From Nymphaea colorata (lineage: Eukaryota > Streptophyta > Magnoliopsida > Nymphaeales > Nymphaeaceae), in assembly GCF_008831285.2 (NCBI RefSeq), contig NC_045149.1, forward strand, positions 16,423,035-16,487,034: a stretch of 64,000 nucleotides of DNA. Reading direction: 5' to 3'. Numbering within the stretch: position 1 is the first letter of the stretch; every line of letters starts with the position of its first letter. A program made the translations under genes and the position numbers. Positions 43,968-55,534 of the stretch are shown piece by piece. A model generated the notes under the pieces. It did no database searches and was not told the DNA's origin. It was given only the letters and a program-made list of their open reading frames with translations.

Positions 43968-44658
43968 TCATTTAGATTTGTCTGTTAAAGTCACTAATGA
44001 TCGAAGAACTCCCGGACCGATCTTGTCAGATAAAGCTCCACTATCTGAGATACGCAAAGTTTTCTCCTTCACTAGACTTTGCAGCTTCTTTGATTCGTAA
44101 TCTACTTTCTCCTGATCTGTACATGTTACTAGCAGAATGAATAACACCTCCATTCTAAGAATAAACGCGAAGTCAAAAAAGAAGTGATCAAATAGGAATT
44201 AGCCATCAAGCAGCACCTACCATTCTCCAAAATAGTATGAGCTGCATGAAAAGGTATACGAGCAAAAATATCTGATCCTGAAAACATCATCCAGGTATTC
44301 TCCTTTGGATCATGGCCACCGCAAGTTCGGCATACCTCCTTCACCAAGGGACGAGATTCATTACCCAAAGCACCTTTCATCAAGGACTCAAATGGAGACG
44401 ATACGCTGCTTTTGGTTGTGTTGGCTCTTTTACGTAATGCAGTTAGAGCTTCTCTGTTTCCATTCCGCAGCTTATCATTTTCAACCAGCTGAAAATGGAC
44501 CAGGAACAGTCTTAGCATCTACTTTGCAAGTTAAAGTTACAAAAACATATACAATCCAACCAATATAATCAGACCTGATGCCGTGCTAGAAGAAGATGCT
44601 CTGCTTGCGTTTCAGATTCAATGAGAGTTTGGTGCAGGAATTTCATGCCTTCATCCAT
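43968..44658 (-). CDS. PDRG1: PDRG1-type prefoldin-like protein
   Basis: Three exons on the minus strand (44575-44658, 44221-44488 and 43968-44116) encode 166 aa. The sequence LVENDKLRNGNREALTALRK matches the human PDRG1 segment IVDLDTKRNQNREGLRALQK. A later block around IFARIPFHAAHTILENDQ, followed by a charged helix, matches the second beta-prefoldin half. Plants have a homologue annotated as P53/DNA damage-regulated protein (Arabidopsis At3g15351, from memory). PDRG1 belongs to the prefoldin-like module of the R2TP chaperone complex, which assists assembly of RNA polymerases and PIKK kinases. The helices at both ends would form the coiled-coil arms. Between the halves is an insert with one CxxC pair (VCRTCGGHD) that the human protein lacks. 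The start at 44658 is the first Met of the helix; a second Met four codons on is possible. All introns are GT-AG. Confidence 0.85.
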
Positions 44659-45558
44659 AATGATTATGGGCCAGTTCTTTTTTTTTTTTTCCTTCGTATT
44701 TCTAGTTTAGAAAAATAGATGTATGAAGGCAGTCAGACACAAAGAGAATTTAAGTAATAAGATAATTGCACATCATATCGTGCGAATCCATGACAGGGCA
44801 TCACCATCAGTCGTTACAGCAAATAATTGTCCTCAGAAAAAGAAGAAAAAAAAAAAAACAAAACCATACATAAGAAACCAAAAAATTCCAAGAAGCACAG
44901 CCGTCAGTCCCAAGTTCAACCCTTCAAACTCAAAAGGAAGAAAGGGATATGATTTTTCGTTTAATAATTTCAACAAATAATTGGTTGACACCATGCAAAC
45001 CGTTCCTCTCTCAGAAAAGACTTAGGCTTCGATTGGTTTGCCTTCGTAATTCGAACGATGACGGATATAGCTCAGCGTGGAGAGAAAGAGAGAGAGGCGA
45101 ATGCTATCGTAAAACAGTGAGAAATTCCAAAAAAAAAAAAAAAAAGCCCTGACGAAGAAGGAATAGACAGAGGAGGACCCGTACAAGCAAAGTTGGCAAT
45201 CCGAATTCAGACATACAAAATGGCGAGAAAGAGTAAGGAAAGAAGAAGAGATCGAAACCTTCCGCCTCAGAGAGGCTCAAAACTGTGTCCCGTGATAGGC
45301 GATACTGCGTGGGGACGATGCCGAAAGCCAGCAGCGCCGGTTGGCTTCGGAAAAGGAGGGAAAGGGACAAGGAACCTGGGGTTTTGGGGGGCTCTGTGAC
45401 TCGGCCAAGCATTTAAAAGTCATTTGGATGAATATGAAAAAATAAATTTTCTAAAACACCTGGTTTTGTATAAATGATTTTCTTAATGAGTTTCAAAAAA
45501 CATAATTTTTATGTTTGGATGGGTTTTCGGTGAATAACATCCATTTAGTCTTTTCGGA

Positions 45559-45977
45559 TGTCACAGTGGTACACCACCGTAAGCCGGTATGGCGGTACGG
45601 TTCGGTATGTTTGGATTTGGTTTTAAGTCGAAATGAGATTCAAATTATATTATAACTAAAAAGCAAAAAAAAAAAGACTTACATCTTTTATTTTTTTTAA
45701 TTACATAATTATTAGCATAAGAAGCCTCATTAATCAAGATGAAACCTTGATAATTTATTCATTGTCAAAATGAAAATGAACATTTTTGTCATGACAGTTA
45801 TGAGAAGATTATGTACGGATTCATTTGGTTTCTTCAACTTTTTGAATTAGTTATACATAATAGTCACCATTTTTGAATTAGTTATACATAATAGTCACCA
45901 TACTCGTACCAAAATTTACAAAAACACCGTACCGATATTTATATATGCCATGCACTCGTACCTGTACCATTGTGACA
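45559..45977. mobile_element. MITE-like element with terminal inverted repeats
   Basis: The left end reads TGTCACAGTGGTAC (45559-45572). The right end, read on the minus strand, is TGTCACAATGGTAC (45964-45977), a 14-base inverted repeat with one mismatch. A GC-rich shoulder at the left end (GGTATGGCGGTACGG) and a tAC-rich one at the right end (CGTACC-type words) enclose an AT-rich centre without coding sequence. I could not see a clear target-site duplication, so the exact ends and superfamily are open. Confidence 0.5.
45840..45901. repeat. 31-bp tandem repeat, two copies
   Basis: Two near-identical 31-base units containing TTTTGAATTAGTTATACATA and then ATAGTCACCA lie inside the MITE-like element. 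This looks like a recent local duplication. Confidence 0.85.
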
Positions 45978-46795
45978 TAGCTGATAAAGTTTGTTTTCGT
46001 GTCGACAAAAAAAAAAAAAAGTTTTGCATCTTAACATGGCCTTAACGTTAATTCTTTCTTTAGGCCTGTTTTTTGCTTATATTAAAAAAAATCACCTTGT
46101 ACATTTTTTATTTACAATTTCTTTGCAACTTAAAACAATAAAATGTATGAGTTAAAATAAGAAAAAAAATAGAACATAGTGATGGAGGAATTTGTGTTTT
46201 GCTGTTTTATTTAGTCGACAATTGTTAGGATAAGTGTGAAATTAAAAAATGAAAAATAATATATTTAAATTATAATGAAAGAGTCCCTTCAACATAAAAA
46301 GTTTCAAATAATTTAACATCCAACAACAATTGCACTGCACTGGAATTTGTGTGTAGCCACGGGGGCATCTGCTGGTCAAAGTAGTTGGGAGTACTCTCTT
46401 CTCTACACAGCCTTGTGAAGGAGACGGAGTTGTGTGGACAGGTGGTGCGTGCAACAAATGTTTACCAAAATTAAAAAAAAAAAGGTTAGGGTATTTTTTA
46501 AATAATTTTTGTAAAAAAATATATTTTTTAAACTTTTAACTTCTTCATAATATTTTTTTTATTTGTGAAAAAAGCTCATATTTCACTTAGTTAGGGGTAT
46601 TTTGTCATTACATATCTCTATGCACATTCTTTTTTTGGTATGAGTGTGTGCACATAACCAATTTGGCTTGTAAAGAGACATGCGTTCACACACTTGGCTG
46701 ATGTTCTTAAATAGACAAACATGCTTTGTAGTCGAGATGGCTCGGAATAGACGTGGCTATGTGCATTAGGCCGCACCATGCACAGGTTCGAGTTC

Positions 46796-46862
46796 ATGAC
46801 ATGTAAATTTTAGAAAATTTCAGTTGTCGTATAATATTTTGATTCCGCCTTTAAGTGGGTCC
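46796..46862 (+). repeat. Dispersed repeat copy D (fragment)
   Basis: ACATGTAAATTTTAGAAAAT followed by TTCAGTTGTCGTATAATATT closely matches copy E near 52307-52345. It then ends abruptly in unrelated sequence. It is a truncated member of the family. Confidence 0.55.
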
Positions 46863-47659
46863 GACCGTGAGGTGTGACTTGGAAAATGACTAGTTGGAGG
46901 ATTGTTTGGGGAGCTATGAAAGGAATGGGTGGGTGTGGATGAGACAAAAGACAAGGGACCCAAGTTTGGGCACTAAATGAGGTCATTCATTCCTCCACAA
47001 AGGCATGGGGCGATTCCCCATCGGGTCACTTGGGACTTGACACGTTTGGATCTTCCGTGTGGATCTGATGCTTTCCTTTATAGCTACAACAAGATCCCAC
47101 GCTTATTCAGAAAGAATCTGGATCCAGACCTAGATCCAATGCTAAGATCCTAGTACTGGATCCAGGCAAGGTGTAGTGCCGTCTATAGGGATGGAATTTC
47201 ATGGCTCAAGCGAAACATAGCTCCAGATCCAAATATGGGTATTGGTACTGGACGTGGATCCATTCCTTTTTGGTTGTTCCAACTTTTGGCAATCAAGTCG
47301 GAGCAGTTTTGCAACTTCTGTTGCACGAAACCTGCGGTCAGCCTCACGCTGAGGCTTCATCAACGCTTATCAATTTTAAAATATCCAAGTTGAAAGGGGA
47401 GACTAGAGACAAAATTTTTTTACATTTAAGTGTTAAAGCCGCTAGTGTACGTAGAAAAGTTTGGTTACTTAGCGTTATTATTACTGTAGCGCACTGAGCG
47501 GCAAGGTGATCCACTTATTAAAAAAATTTGCATTTAAATCTTGAAATAGTCATAATCACGTCTCAGTGTGCTCTTTTTCTCGACAGTAATAAGTCTCAAA
47601 TGAAGGAAGGGCAATGGTGTCTCTTAAAGACGCTGCAATGAAGCAATCACCTTTATATA

Positions 47660-47681
47660 ATATATATATATATATATATAA
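47660..47681. repeat. (AT)n microsatellite
   Basis: About eleven TA units in the PDRG1-metalloproteinase intergenic region. Confidence 0.85.
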
Positions 47682-48341
47682 TTTTTCACAATAGAAATGT
47701 TAAAAAACCAAATATTTGTAAAAATATTAAGTAATCTTAAAATTTGCCTGTGTCATAACCATCTCTTTTCTTTTTCTATAAAGTTTTTTTGCTTGTGAAT
47801 GTACCTGAATGAAAGAGATGAGCGGAAATTGCGTAACTAATAATAATGATTGAAGATTGCTTGAAGGTTTACCACGCGAAATTATGAATAGTTGAAGTCG
47901 CAAATGATTGTATTCGCGAGGTGCGAGAGAAGGTTACTTAATTCATAATGATTGAAAAAGTTTAAAACGTACACCAATAACTTTCTTAGTTTTTTTTTTA
48001 TATATAAATGATTTAAGTGTGAAGCAAAAACAAAAGAGAAATTTAATGTCATATTAGAACATTTAAATTGATTCGGGTATATGTCACGTTCACCTAAAGT
48101 GAAGCAAGGCCTAAGAAGATGTTATGAAATGGGGACAAGGTTTTTCCCCTTTTCATACGTTATACTTTGGTCAAATATCATGCCAAGTTGAATGAACAGG
48201 TGGGGGAGAGACTTCCCTAACCGAAATTCTCTCTATTTTTCGAATAAATCATGTTAGTCCCGTTGGGTACGTCTTCTGAGACCGCTTATGGTCTCTCCGT
48301 CGCCCTTGCCGTGACACCCCCAAACCACAGCAGACCAGACC

Positions 48342-49394
48342 ATGCTCTTCTTCTTCTTCCCTATCAGTCCCCTCCTGCTCTCTCTTCCTTCCTCCTCCTT
48401 CTTCCTCTTTCTCCTGCTCCCTCTTTGTTCGCCGGCAACCGATACTTCCGGCCACCTCTCTTACACCTGGAAGGACCTTTGGCGCTTCGCGGACGCAACA
48501 CCTGGCAGCCATGTCATAGGCATGTCAGAAATCAAGCGCTACCTGCATCAATTCGGCTACTTCCCAGCTGGAAGCATCGGCTTCTCCGATCACTACGACG
48601 CCAATCTCCAGGCCTCGCTCCGGCTTTACCAGACGAGGCTCGGCCTCCCGGTAACCGGCACCCTGAACAGACCGACCCTCTCCCAGATGATAACCCCTCG
48701 GTGCGGGGTGCACGACGGCCAGGACTTCTCGGGCGTCGCTCGGCGGTACGTCTACTTCCCAGGCAGGCCGACGTGGCAGCCCGGTCGAAAGCAGTTGTCT
48801 TACTGGATATATACGGACACGTTCCCTGAGTACCTGGAGGCCGCCGTAATCCGGCAGGTGTTCGAGCGCGCCTTCGCCAAGTGGGCCGCAGCGATCCCCA
48901 TGAACTTCACGGCGACTGATCTGGAGGAAGCTGCGGACATCCGAATTGGATTCTACAGCGGGGAGCACGGCGACCGGGAGCCGTTCGACGGGGTGCTGGG
49001 GGTACTGGGCCACGCCTTCGCGCCGGAGAACGGCAGGCTCCACCTGGACAGCGCCGAGACCTGGGCCGTCGATCTGGAGGCGGACGGCTCGAAGGTGGCC
49101 GTCCATCTGGAATCGGTCGTGGTGCACGAGATCGGGCACCTGCTGGGCTTGGGCCATTCTTCTGTCAAGGAGGCCGTCATGTACCCGAGCCTGCGGCCGA
49201 GAACCAGAAAGACGGACCTGAGCGTTGACGACGTCAAGGGCGTGCAGTCTCTGTACGGGTCAAACCCGAACTTCGTCCCTTCGTCCGTCCAGACCAACGA
49301 CCAGCACGGCCAGCAGGTCGGCTCCGGCGCCTACACTCTAAACGGCCTCGAGCCATGGTGTTTTCTTTTCCTCCTCTTCTCGATATTTTTCTGA
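48342..49394 (+). CDS. MMP: Plant matrix metalloproteinase (matrixin, M10A)
   Basis: A secreted zinc endopeptidase, intronless as is usual for plant MMPs, of 350 aa. Residues 1-32 form a very hydrophobic signal peptide. A peptidoglycan-binding-like propeptide (about 45-118) ends in the cysteine switch PRCGVHD, with C121 holding the enzyme latent. The catalytic domain (about 135-306) contains HEIGHLLGLGH with zinc ligands H262, H266 and H272 and catalytic E263, followed by the Met-turn M280 in VMYPS. The structural zinc/calcium loop around 205-236 is also present. Residues 339-350 are hydrophobic and follow a small-residue-rich linker (VGSGAYTLNG), which suggests a GPI anchor and an apoplastic, membrane-tethered enzyme. 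There is no hemopexin domain, as in other plant MMPs. The exon is GC-rich compared with its surroundings. Every key residue is present, so it should be active. Roles known for the family are growth, senescence and pathogen response; the substrate is unknown. Confidence 0.94.
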   Translation: MLFFFFPISPLLLSLPSSSFFLFLLLPLCSPATDTSGHLSYTWKDLWRFADATPGSHVIGMSEIKRYLHQFGYFPAGSIGFSDHYDANLQASLRLYQTRLGLPVTGTLNRPTLSQMITPRCGVHDGQDFSGVARRYVYFPGRPTWQPGRKQLSYWIYTDTFPEYLEAAVIRQVFERAFAKWAAAIPMNFTATDLEEAADIRIGFYSGEHGDREPFDGVLGVLGHAFAPENGRLHLDSAETWAVDLEADGSKVAVHLESVVVHEIGHLLGLGHSSVKEAVMYPSLRPRTRKTDLSVDDVKGVQSLYGSNPNFVPSSVQTNDQHGQQVGSGAYTLNGLEPWCFLFLLFSIFF

Positions 49395-52289
49395 TTTTTT
49401 TTTTTATCTGGTTAAGAAAAAAAACAAAAGGAAAACGGAAGATTTGGATTTGTAAATCAAGTTCATTTGAAAATCGCGTAAATGCGATTGTATTATAAAT
49501 TCATAATCAAAGAAAGATAAGTGGTTGTTAAAGAAAGATTCCTGGCCGTTGGATTATGCCAAAAGAATTAGTTTCTCCCGTTGGATCCGGATGATATTTT
49601 TGTTTTGTTGGTCCTACCCCGCAAACGCTTTCATATCGTGAAGTAAAGATTATCCACAAATAATATCGTTTTCTCAAACACTTTGCTAAAAAAAATTGAT
49701 CGAATTTGATTTGGATAGAGACCTTCACGAATCCGGCCTCGTCGATCGATCCGACTTACGATCGAGAGTTATTTTGGTAATATTGAAATCGCATCTGGGT
49801 CGGGTCCTGCTACGGGAATCCAAACCTTTCATGTTCCTTTCCTTCAACATCAGGAATGAAAGATCCCAAAGAAACCAACAGGTGATTGAATGGCAAGAAT
49901 CAAGAGGATGAGGTCCACAAAAAGATCGGGAGAATGTCTAATTTTATCAGTTTTAATACATTGAAGCAAGCCAAAGTTTCCAAAACGAAGTTTATGGGCC
50001 GTCAGAAGGAGCAAGTTCACCCCTCGTTTCATGTCTTCACCTCGTGTTTCAACTTTCATGTCTCGAGAATTAAGCTATAACAAAGAGATCATCAGGGAAG
50101 ATTGGTGAACATGTGGCACTAGAATAGATCAATGATGAGAACTACCATGCAGATCAAGAACTACATAAGATTTCAACGAGAACTCAGGGTTTAGCTTCCG
50201 AGGACAAGAACTAAAATGCGGAAGATTTCATCAAGAATTAGCTTTTGGGGACTAGAGCAATTTAAAGGGGATGAAGTTGATAACAAGTCTTTAGTAATGA
50301 AGCTTGGTTGGCCTTGTTGCGAGTCCGTAGCCGTCGCAAAATCCGAGGCTGATCTAAGATCCCTTTTATATGTGACTCATTTGGCAGTTTAGGGTCAAAA
50401 CCTCATATTTGAGTTCTGGTCGTAAATCTATAGATCTGAGATTCCTAATAATCTCAAATCACCTTGGATCTCATATCTTATCTGAGGCTATCAAACACCT
50501 CCTAATTTACTGTGAGTATCAAGTGAGTTTGTACTGTTTTTATTATTATCTACTTTCATGAGACATAAGAATTGGGTTCTCTAACCAAAAATCAAATTAA
50601 GAAAACTGCAAACTAATTGGGACAAACTGAAAAGTTACAAATCAACAAATGGCAAATTTTCAAAGAGCTAATAACTGATAGAAAAATCTTAATTTTGAAG
50701 TCAAATGACAAAAGTACTCGGTTCTCTCTTTTCGAATGAATGATATTTTTTGCCCTCTTATATCAAATGTTTATATTTTATCGGTGTACTAACCAGAAAA
50801 GAGCTTAAGTTTCTATCGTAATTACGATTTCTATTAAAATTATATCCAACTTGAATCAGGTCAGCTTCATATTTTGAGCTATGGAACCCGGAATTTCTAT
50901 CGTACCATCTATATATTTCAAATATTTCATTAGGGCAGAAAGATTTTCATTTTAATCGACCTGGTCCCGGTGGATGGATACCAAATCTTAAGTTTCCTAT
51001 TGGATCTAAACCTACTAAGATCCAACTCGATTACTTCCGTAGCAGTGAACGGTGCTCACTTCCCAATGCAGTCTCCCCACCAAGTTACCAACTCTTGGTA
51101 TTTTGGCTTGCTTCGTTCTTCCCGAGCCGCTTTTTTTAGGAATTTAAGAAAAGTTTTTGCTCTCCTCGAGAAACGCAAAGTTTTTGGTACTCTCTAGAAC
51201 ATATTAAAGTGCAAGCTTGGGAGAATAAAGCTGAACAACGTTAATGTTATCTAGAGAAACGTGCATTGCTTTCTTTAATATTTCAATTTAATCATTCAAC
51301 GGATTTAATAATTCAAATTTATGCCCGCTTTCGCTCTGCTGACTATTCACCCATTAGACCTGAACTCGTTAATTATTTCTCCAAGAAATTTACCTCAGAC
51401 GATCAAATCCCACTCATGTTTGATCTAGAGAGGGCCAAATAAAAAGCTTCTTTGAATACTTAACTATAGTCAAAAGGAGAGTAAGCAAATGGTTATGTTC
51501 TACTAATGTGTTTGTTTCCACTAAAAAATTTTATGCATTTTTTTTTTCTGTAAGTGGTCCTTTCTGTGTTCGGCCCATGTATTAGCCAAGACAAAATTGA
51601 CCAAGAAAGCTTAACTTCGGATACAGTTGACCGTGCATGGAAACAAATGAAAGAATATGAAATTGCATATGCAAAAAGGCAAAAGTAGAAGTAGCTAGGA
51701 GCCAAAAGGCATTGAGCATATTCACGGGCTTTTCAACTATTAACAAGCCTTGGGGAAGAAGAGGGTGCCGACGACAATCTTGAATCTACAAACTTTCAAT
51801 GGAGGCCGGCCAGAAGCTCTTTACGTCAGAATAAAGAGAGGTAGAACTGGTTTATTTCGCCTTCACAACTATACATCTAATATCAAAATCAATATTCCTC
51901 AATACCCATCAGGGTAGTTTCCTTCAAAACTCACTACCCATCAGAATAGCTTCCTTCAAAACTCGAACTGAGGACATGGTTATTACACGCACCACCACGA
52001 ACCGGAATGGTTCGCTACCAACTTATCTCAAAAAGCTTAATGCTCATAAAAATCAAACTGATGAGAGAGAGAGAGAACATTAATTACTCAAATGTGAACG
52101 ACCAAAGATGAAACCATGAGGGATACATGGTTGAAAGAAATTCTTTATAGCACGTCGACCACATTGAAAGGTAAACTTAAGTAGCTCATAAAGCATCTTA
52201 ATTGCATGACGATCGAGTTTTGACCAAATGCTGTTTCCAAAGAGAGAGGAGTTGACAAACAAACAACTCTGGTCCTTCCCCCCCTCTCA

Positions 52290-52432
52290 TTTTTTTTAGA
52301 AATTCATATGTAAATTTTAGAAAATTTCAGTTGTCTTATATAAAAATTTCAAAAAAATGATATTTCGACTCCTATCAAAATTTAGAAACTTTAATTCAGC
52401 CCCCTCATAAAAAAATTTCTAACTCTCCCTTC
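52290..52432 (+). repeat. Dispersed repeat copy E
   Basis: It contains ATGTAAATTTTAGAAAATTT, then TTGTCTTATATAAAAATTTC, then GACTCCTATCAAAATTTAG and AATTCAGCCCCCTCA. This is the clearest reference copy of the family in the window, in the same orientation as copies A and D and inverted relative to B and C. Confidence 0.65.
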
Positions 52433-53771
52433 TTGCATGACTAAATGTAGTTTTTGTCTTGTAACCAGAACACTAGAACAAGGTATGGTGAAAAAAGTTG
52501 TAATAAAGCCTGATCTGTACACAACGTAAATTCTATTTGAAGATTTGTTGGACGTGAAATGTTCATTCACACAAACGAAATGTACGCTTACAACTATTAT
52601 TTCTCGAAAGGCCATGATCACCAAAGTTAGTCCCCTGGCTAAGAAACTGGAGCTTCTCCGTAACCATGTTTGTGGACTTGGCTGGTTTCAGGGAAACTAG
52701 AGGATTTACCAGACATGTGCCATTCTTTTCTTCTTCTTTTTCTACAGAGATCGTACTAACAGGGTGGAGAGTGAAATGAGGCGGTCTCCTGTCAATTCCT
52801 TGACATGGGGGTATGGGCAGACCTATCGAATTGAGCGGCATGGAACTGAAGTTTGTCTTCACACAATTGAATTTCAATTCCCTGAATCCAAACACATGAC
52901 GGAAGAAAGAATTTCAATCTGATGCCGTAGAAGTTTCCATGTGTCAACCAAGAAGCAGTTCTTGGATTTGGTCGAATTGCGAGGAGATCTAGCTAGATTC
53001 TTAATTCCCAAGGGCCTCGCGGTTTGCAAGAACACCAACCTGGGAAAGTAGATTGCATTTTCGCGTGGGTCAAACGGAGGGTTGGAAAAGTGTAAACAAA
53101 ATTTCCCATCAAAACCGGGAACATCTTTCTTCGATTGGAAAGCTTTTCTTTTGATGACAAAAAGTCTCCACCTTTTCCCCTGGGGAAATGATTCCATGGT
53201 CTTGGTAAGAAAGTGGTACTTAAATTTGCTTTTCATGAGGAGATGAGTGAGTAAAAGCTTCAAGTGAAGTTTTTTATCTTGCGTAAAGTTACAACGTTTT
53301 GTGGAAAACCTCTTTTTGAGAAGATGACTTACTTTCTAGCAGAAGTGCTCCAGCATTAGGTGTGTTAGTTTTGGCCAGTTTAGTAAGCAATTAGGCCGAG
53401 ATGCCCGTTTGTTCCTGCTTAGCACTTTCAAGTTGAAAAGAAGCTAACGACTTCAATATTTAATACACCATGTACTTTTTATCGTTAAGTCAAAATAAGA
53501 GTATTTCTCTCAATTCTCATTAACATCATTCCTTGCGTAGGGGTAGGCTATGCATGTTGCAAGATCTTAACAAAGCGACTTTTTCTGCTGTCCCGGAAGA
53601 CTTTCACGACCAGCAATTATGCTCTATAGAAGGAAAATAGTTCCACCAGGTCTTACACCAAACAAGCAACTAAAACAAGGAATGATATCCGTCTTGAAGT
53701 TATGTTTGAATGAGTGGAAGCATAAGCTCTCCCCCTTCTTTCGGATCAATGTGAAGTTATGGTACACCCAT

Positions 53772-53903
53772 CAACTATGGTGTTACACTACCACCATTTG
53801 CAATTCAGATAAGTATCGTTCACGGAGATCTATCAACTATCAACTATGGTACCACACTACCACCATTTGCAATTCAGATCAGTATCGTTCACGAAGATCA
53901 AAC
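53772..53903. repeat. 69-bp tandem repeat, about 1.9 copies
   Basis: Unit 1 (53772-53840) and unit 2 (from 53841) share CAACTATGGT, CACTACCACCATTTGCAATT and AGTATCGTTCACG with few differences. The period is a multiple of three, so a short plus-strand open frame through the unit shows a repeated peptide. That frame has no other sign of being a gene. Confidence 0.85.
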
Positions 53904-55534
53904 TTCGTTCTGTAGATGTAAACCCCAGCGCTTGTGTTGCATGTCTCAGATAACTCGAGAATGAAAATTCCTGTGGCATTCTGCTTACCATTTTACACTG
54001 TTTTTTGCAGTAAAAAGCCCCAATCACGGCCTGGAAATGTATGAACGAACTCCTTGGAAAAAAAAGGAGTGGCTGCCATCACCCGGCTCCACAGAATTTA
54101 AAACCCATGCCCGTAAAGTCAAGAGTTAAATTCGTCTTCATGTGGCATTAAGGCATTGACTAAATAATCCCCACCCCTTTTGTGGTGGGGAATACTGACA
54201 TTCTGACATGCCCTCCTATGAGGCGCAATGCACGTGGAGGGACACCCACCAACCACAGGAGACCAACAAACCGCCCGGCCTCCTCCTCTCCTTTGCTTTT
54301 TTTTTCTCTGCCATCTCCGATGGTACAAACACTGCAGATTTATTTACAGAGCTCACCACACACAAACTTCAAGAAAAATGAAGCGAAACCCAGAGGGCCA
54401 GAACCCACTTCTTCACCTGACATGAAATAGGGTTCACTTGACAACACAGAGCAAAGGCAGGGTAAGTTTTTTCTTTTTCTGTAAGAGAAAAGGAAAAATG
54501 ACCGCAGCTTCTGGTACAACAGCCCCCACCAAGAGATGCAGGATGAAAGGTCACGTAATCCATGCACGAATGAAGCTGGTAAAAGCAGTAGCAACTACCT
54601 CTTGAAGTACCGCAAAGCAGGTCACTACCCCCAATGATGCTTTAAATGCAGAAGAGCAAGCTGCGACAATCAATGCCTCCTGTGCTTATCTCTCAAATCT
54701 GCAACATCCCATCCACATGACTCGACCAAATCCCATTATCATCACCATCACGACAGTGAACGGAAAAAGATAAAGGCTTTTTTTACAGGGGAATTCTAAA
54801 AATAGTAGCAGAAACAATAGTAGGACTCCAGAAAAATGAATCCGGAGTTAAGCAGAGCCCTCCCAGAGTAAAAAAAACACTGTCAACTAGAAGCACTAAA
54901 TTAGAAGTGAAGTCCACCACGATCTTCAAGCCTGTTAGATGAACAGGTGGAGAAAGTAGGAATTCAAGACTACTGTTCTTTGCAATGTTCAGGGCTCGAA
55001 AGTAATGCCCATTTATGACATTCATGACAACACCATCGACTCCATGTTTAACGCCCGATGCTTTTGATCAGCATCGTCATGTCAAAAGCAAGCACCCATC
55101 GGCAGTGTACGCTGCTTCGACAAGGACAACGATATGAACAGACACCACGCACTTACTTTTGAAGGCCTTACAGTTTTGAAGACCTTACGCGTATCATATG
55201 ATCACAATCAGTACCACCATGGACGCTTTACGAGTATGCCAGAAGGACGACGGATATGGTAAAAACGAGTATACCAACGAAGGGACTGATAGTTATTGTA
55301 TCGTTCAGCCTTCAATATGTTGGAGAACTAAACGTGGTGATCATCACCATTCCATCGTCGTCAAAACATGCTCATCATCAAGAAAACTAGTTTCTATTCA
55401 CCTCCATACATGACCTTCCAAAGGTAAAAACTGTACATGGGTTTGCACTGAGACTGCAAAGTTTAGATCCTATAGACAAGAGTAACACCGATATTCACAA
55501 AAAGAAAGTTGACACATAAACCAGCATGCTGTCT

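Larger units (their letters stand above)
44659..48341. other. PDRG1 leader and intergenic DNA up to the metalloproteinase
   Basis: The PDRG1 promoter and leader probably lie between 44659 and about 45420, where a GC-richer patch at 45230-45400 may be a 5' UTR exon. Beyond it are a MITE-like element (45559-45977), a short fragment of the dispersed repeat (46796-46862), a patch of repeated GGATCC-rich sequence (about 47105-47265) and an (AT)n run. No further gene is supported. Confidence 0.55.
49395..55534. other. Gene-free region between the metalloproteinase and the PHD gene
   Basis: It holds the MMP 3' UTR, AT-rich DNA, dispersed repeat copy E (52290-52432) and a 69-base tandem repeat near 53.8 kb. 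Two overlapping minus-strand open frames, 52874-53263 (129 aa) and 52563-52895 (110 aa), have no recognisable domain and I do not call them genes. The part from about 54.3 to 55.5 kb probably includes the 3' UTR of the PHD gene. Confidence 0.5.

Noticed and set aside
48251-48829. Plus-strand open frame of 192 aa overlapping the metalloproteinase
   Set aside because: It is in a different frame from the clear matrixin and is open only because that exon is GC-rich. Minus-strand frames over 48525-49297 are shadows for the same reason.
52563-53263. Two overlapping minus-strand open frames (129 and 110 aa), possibly one frameshifted gene
   Set aside because: No domain, no family resemblance and no splice logic. 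The two overlap in different frames by about 20 bases, and the codon pattern looks random.
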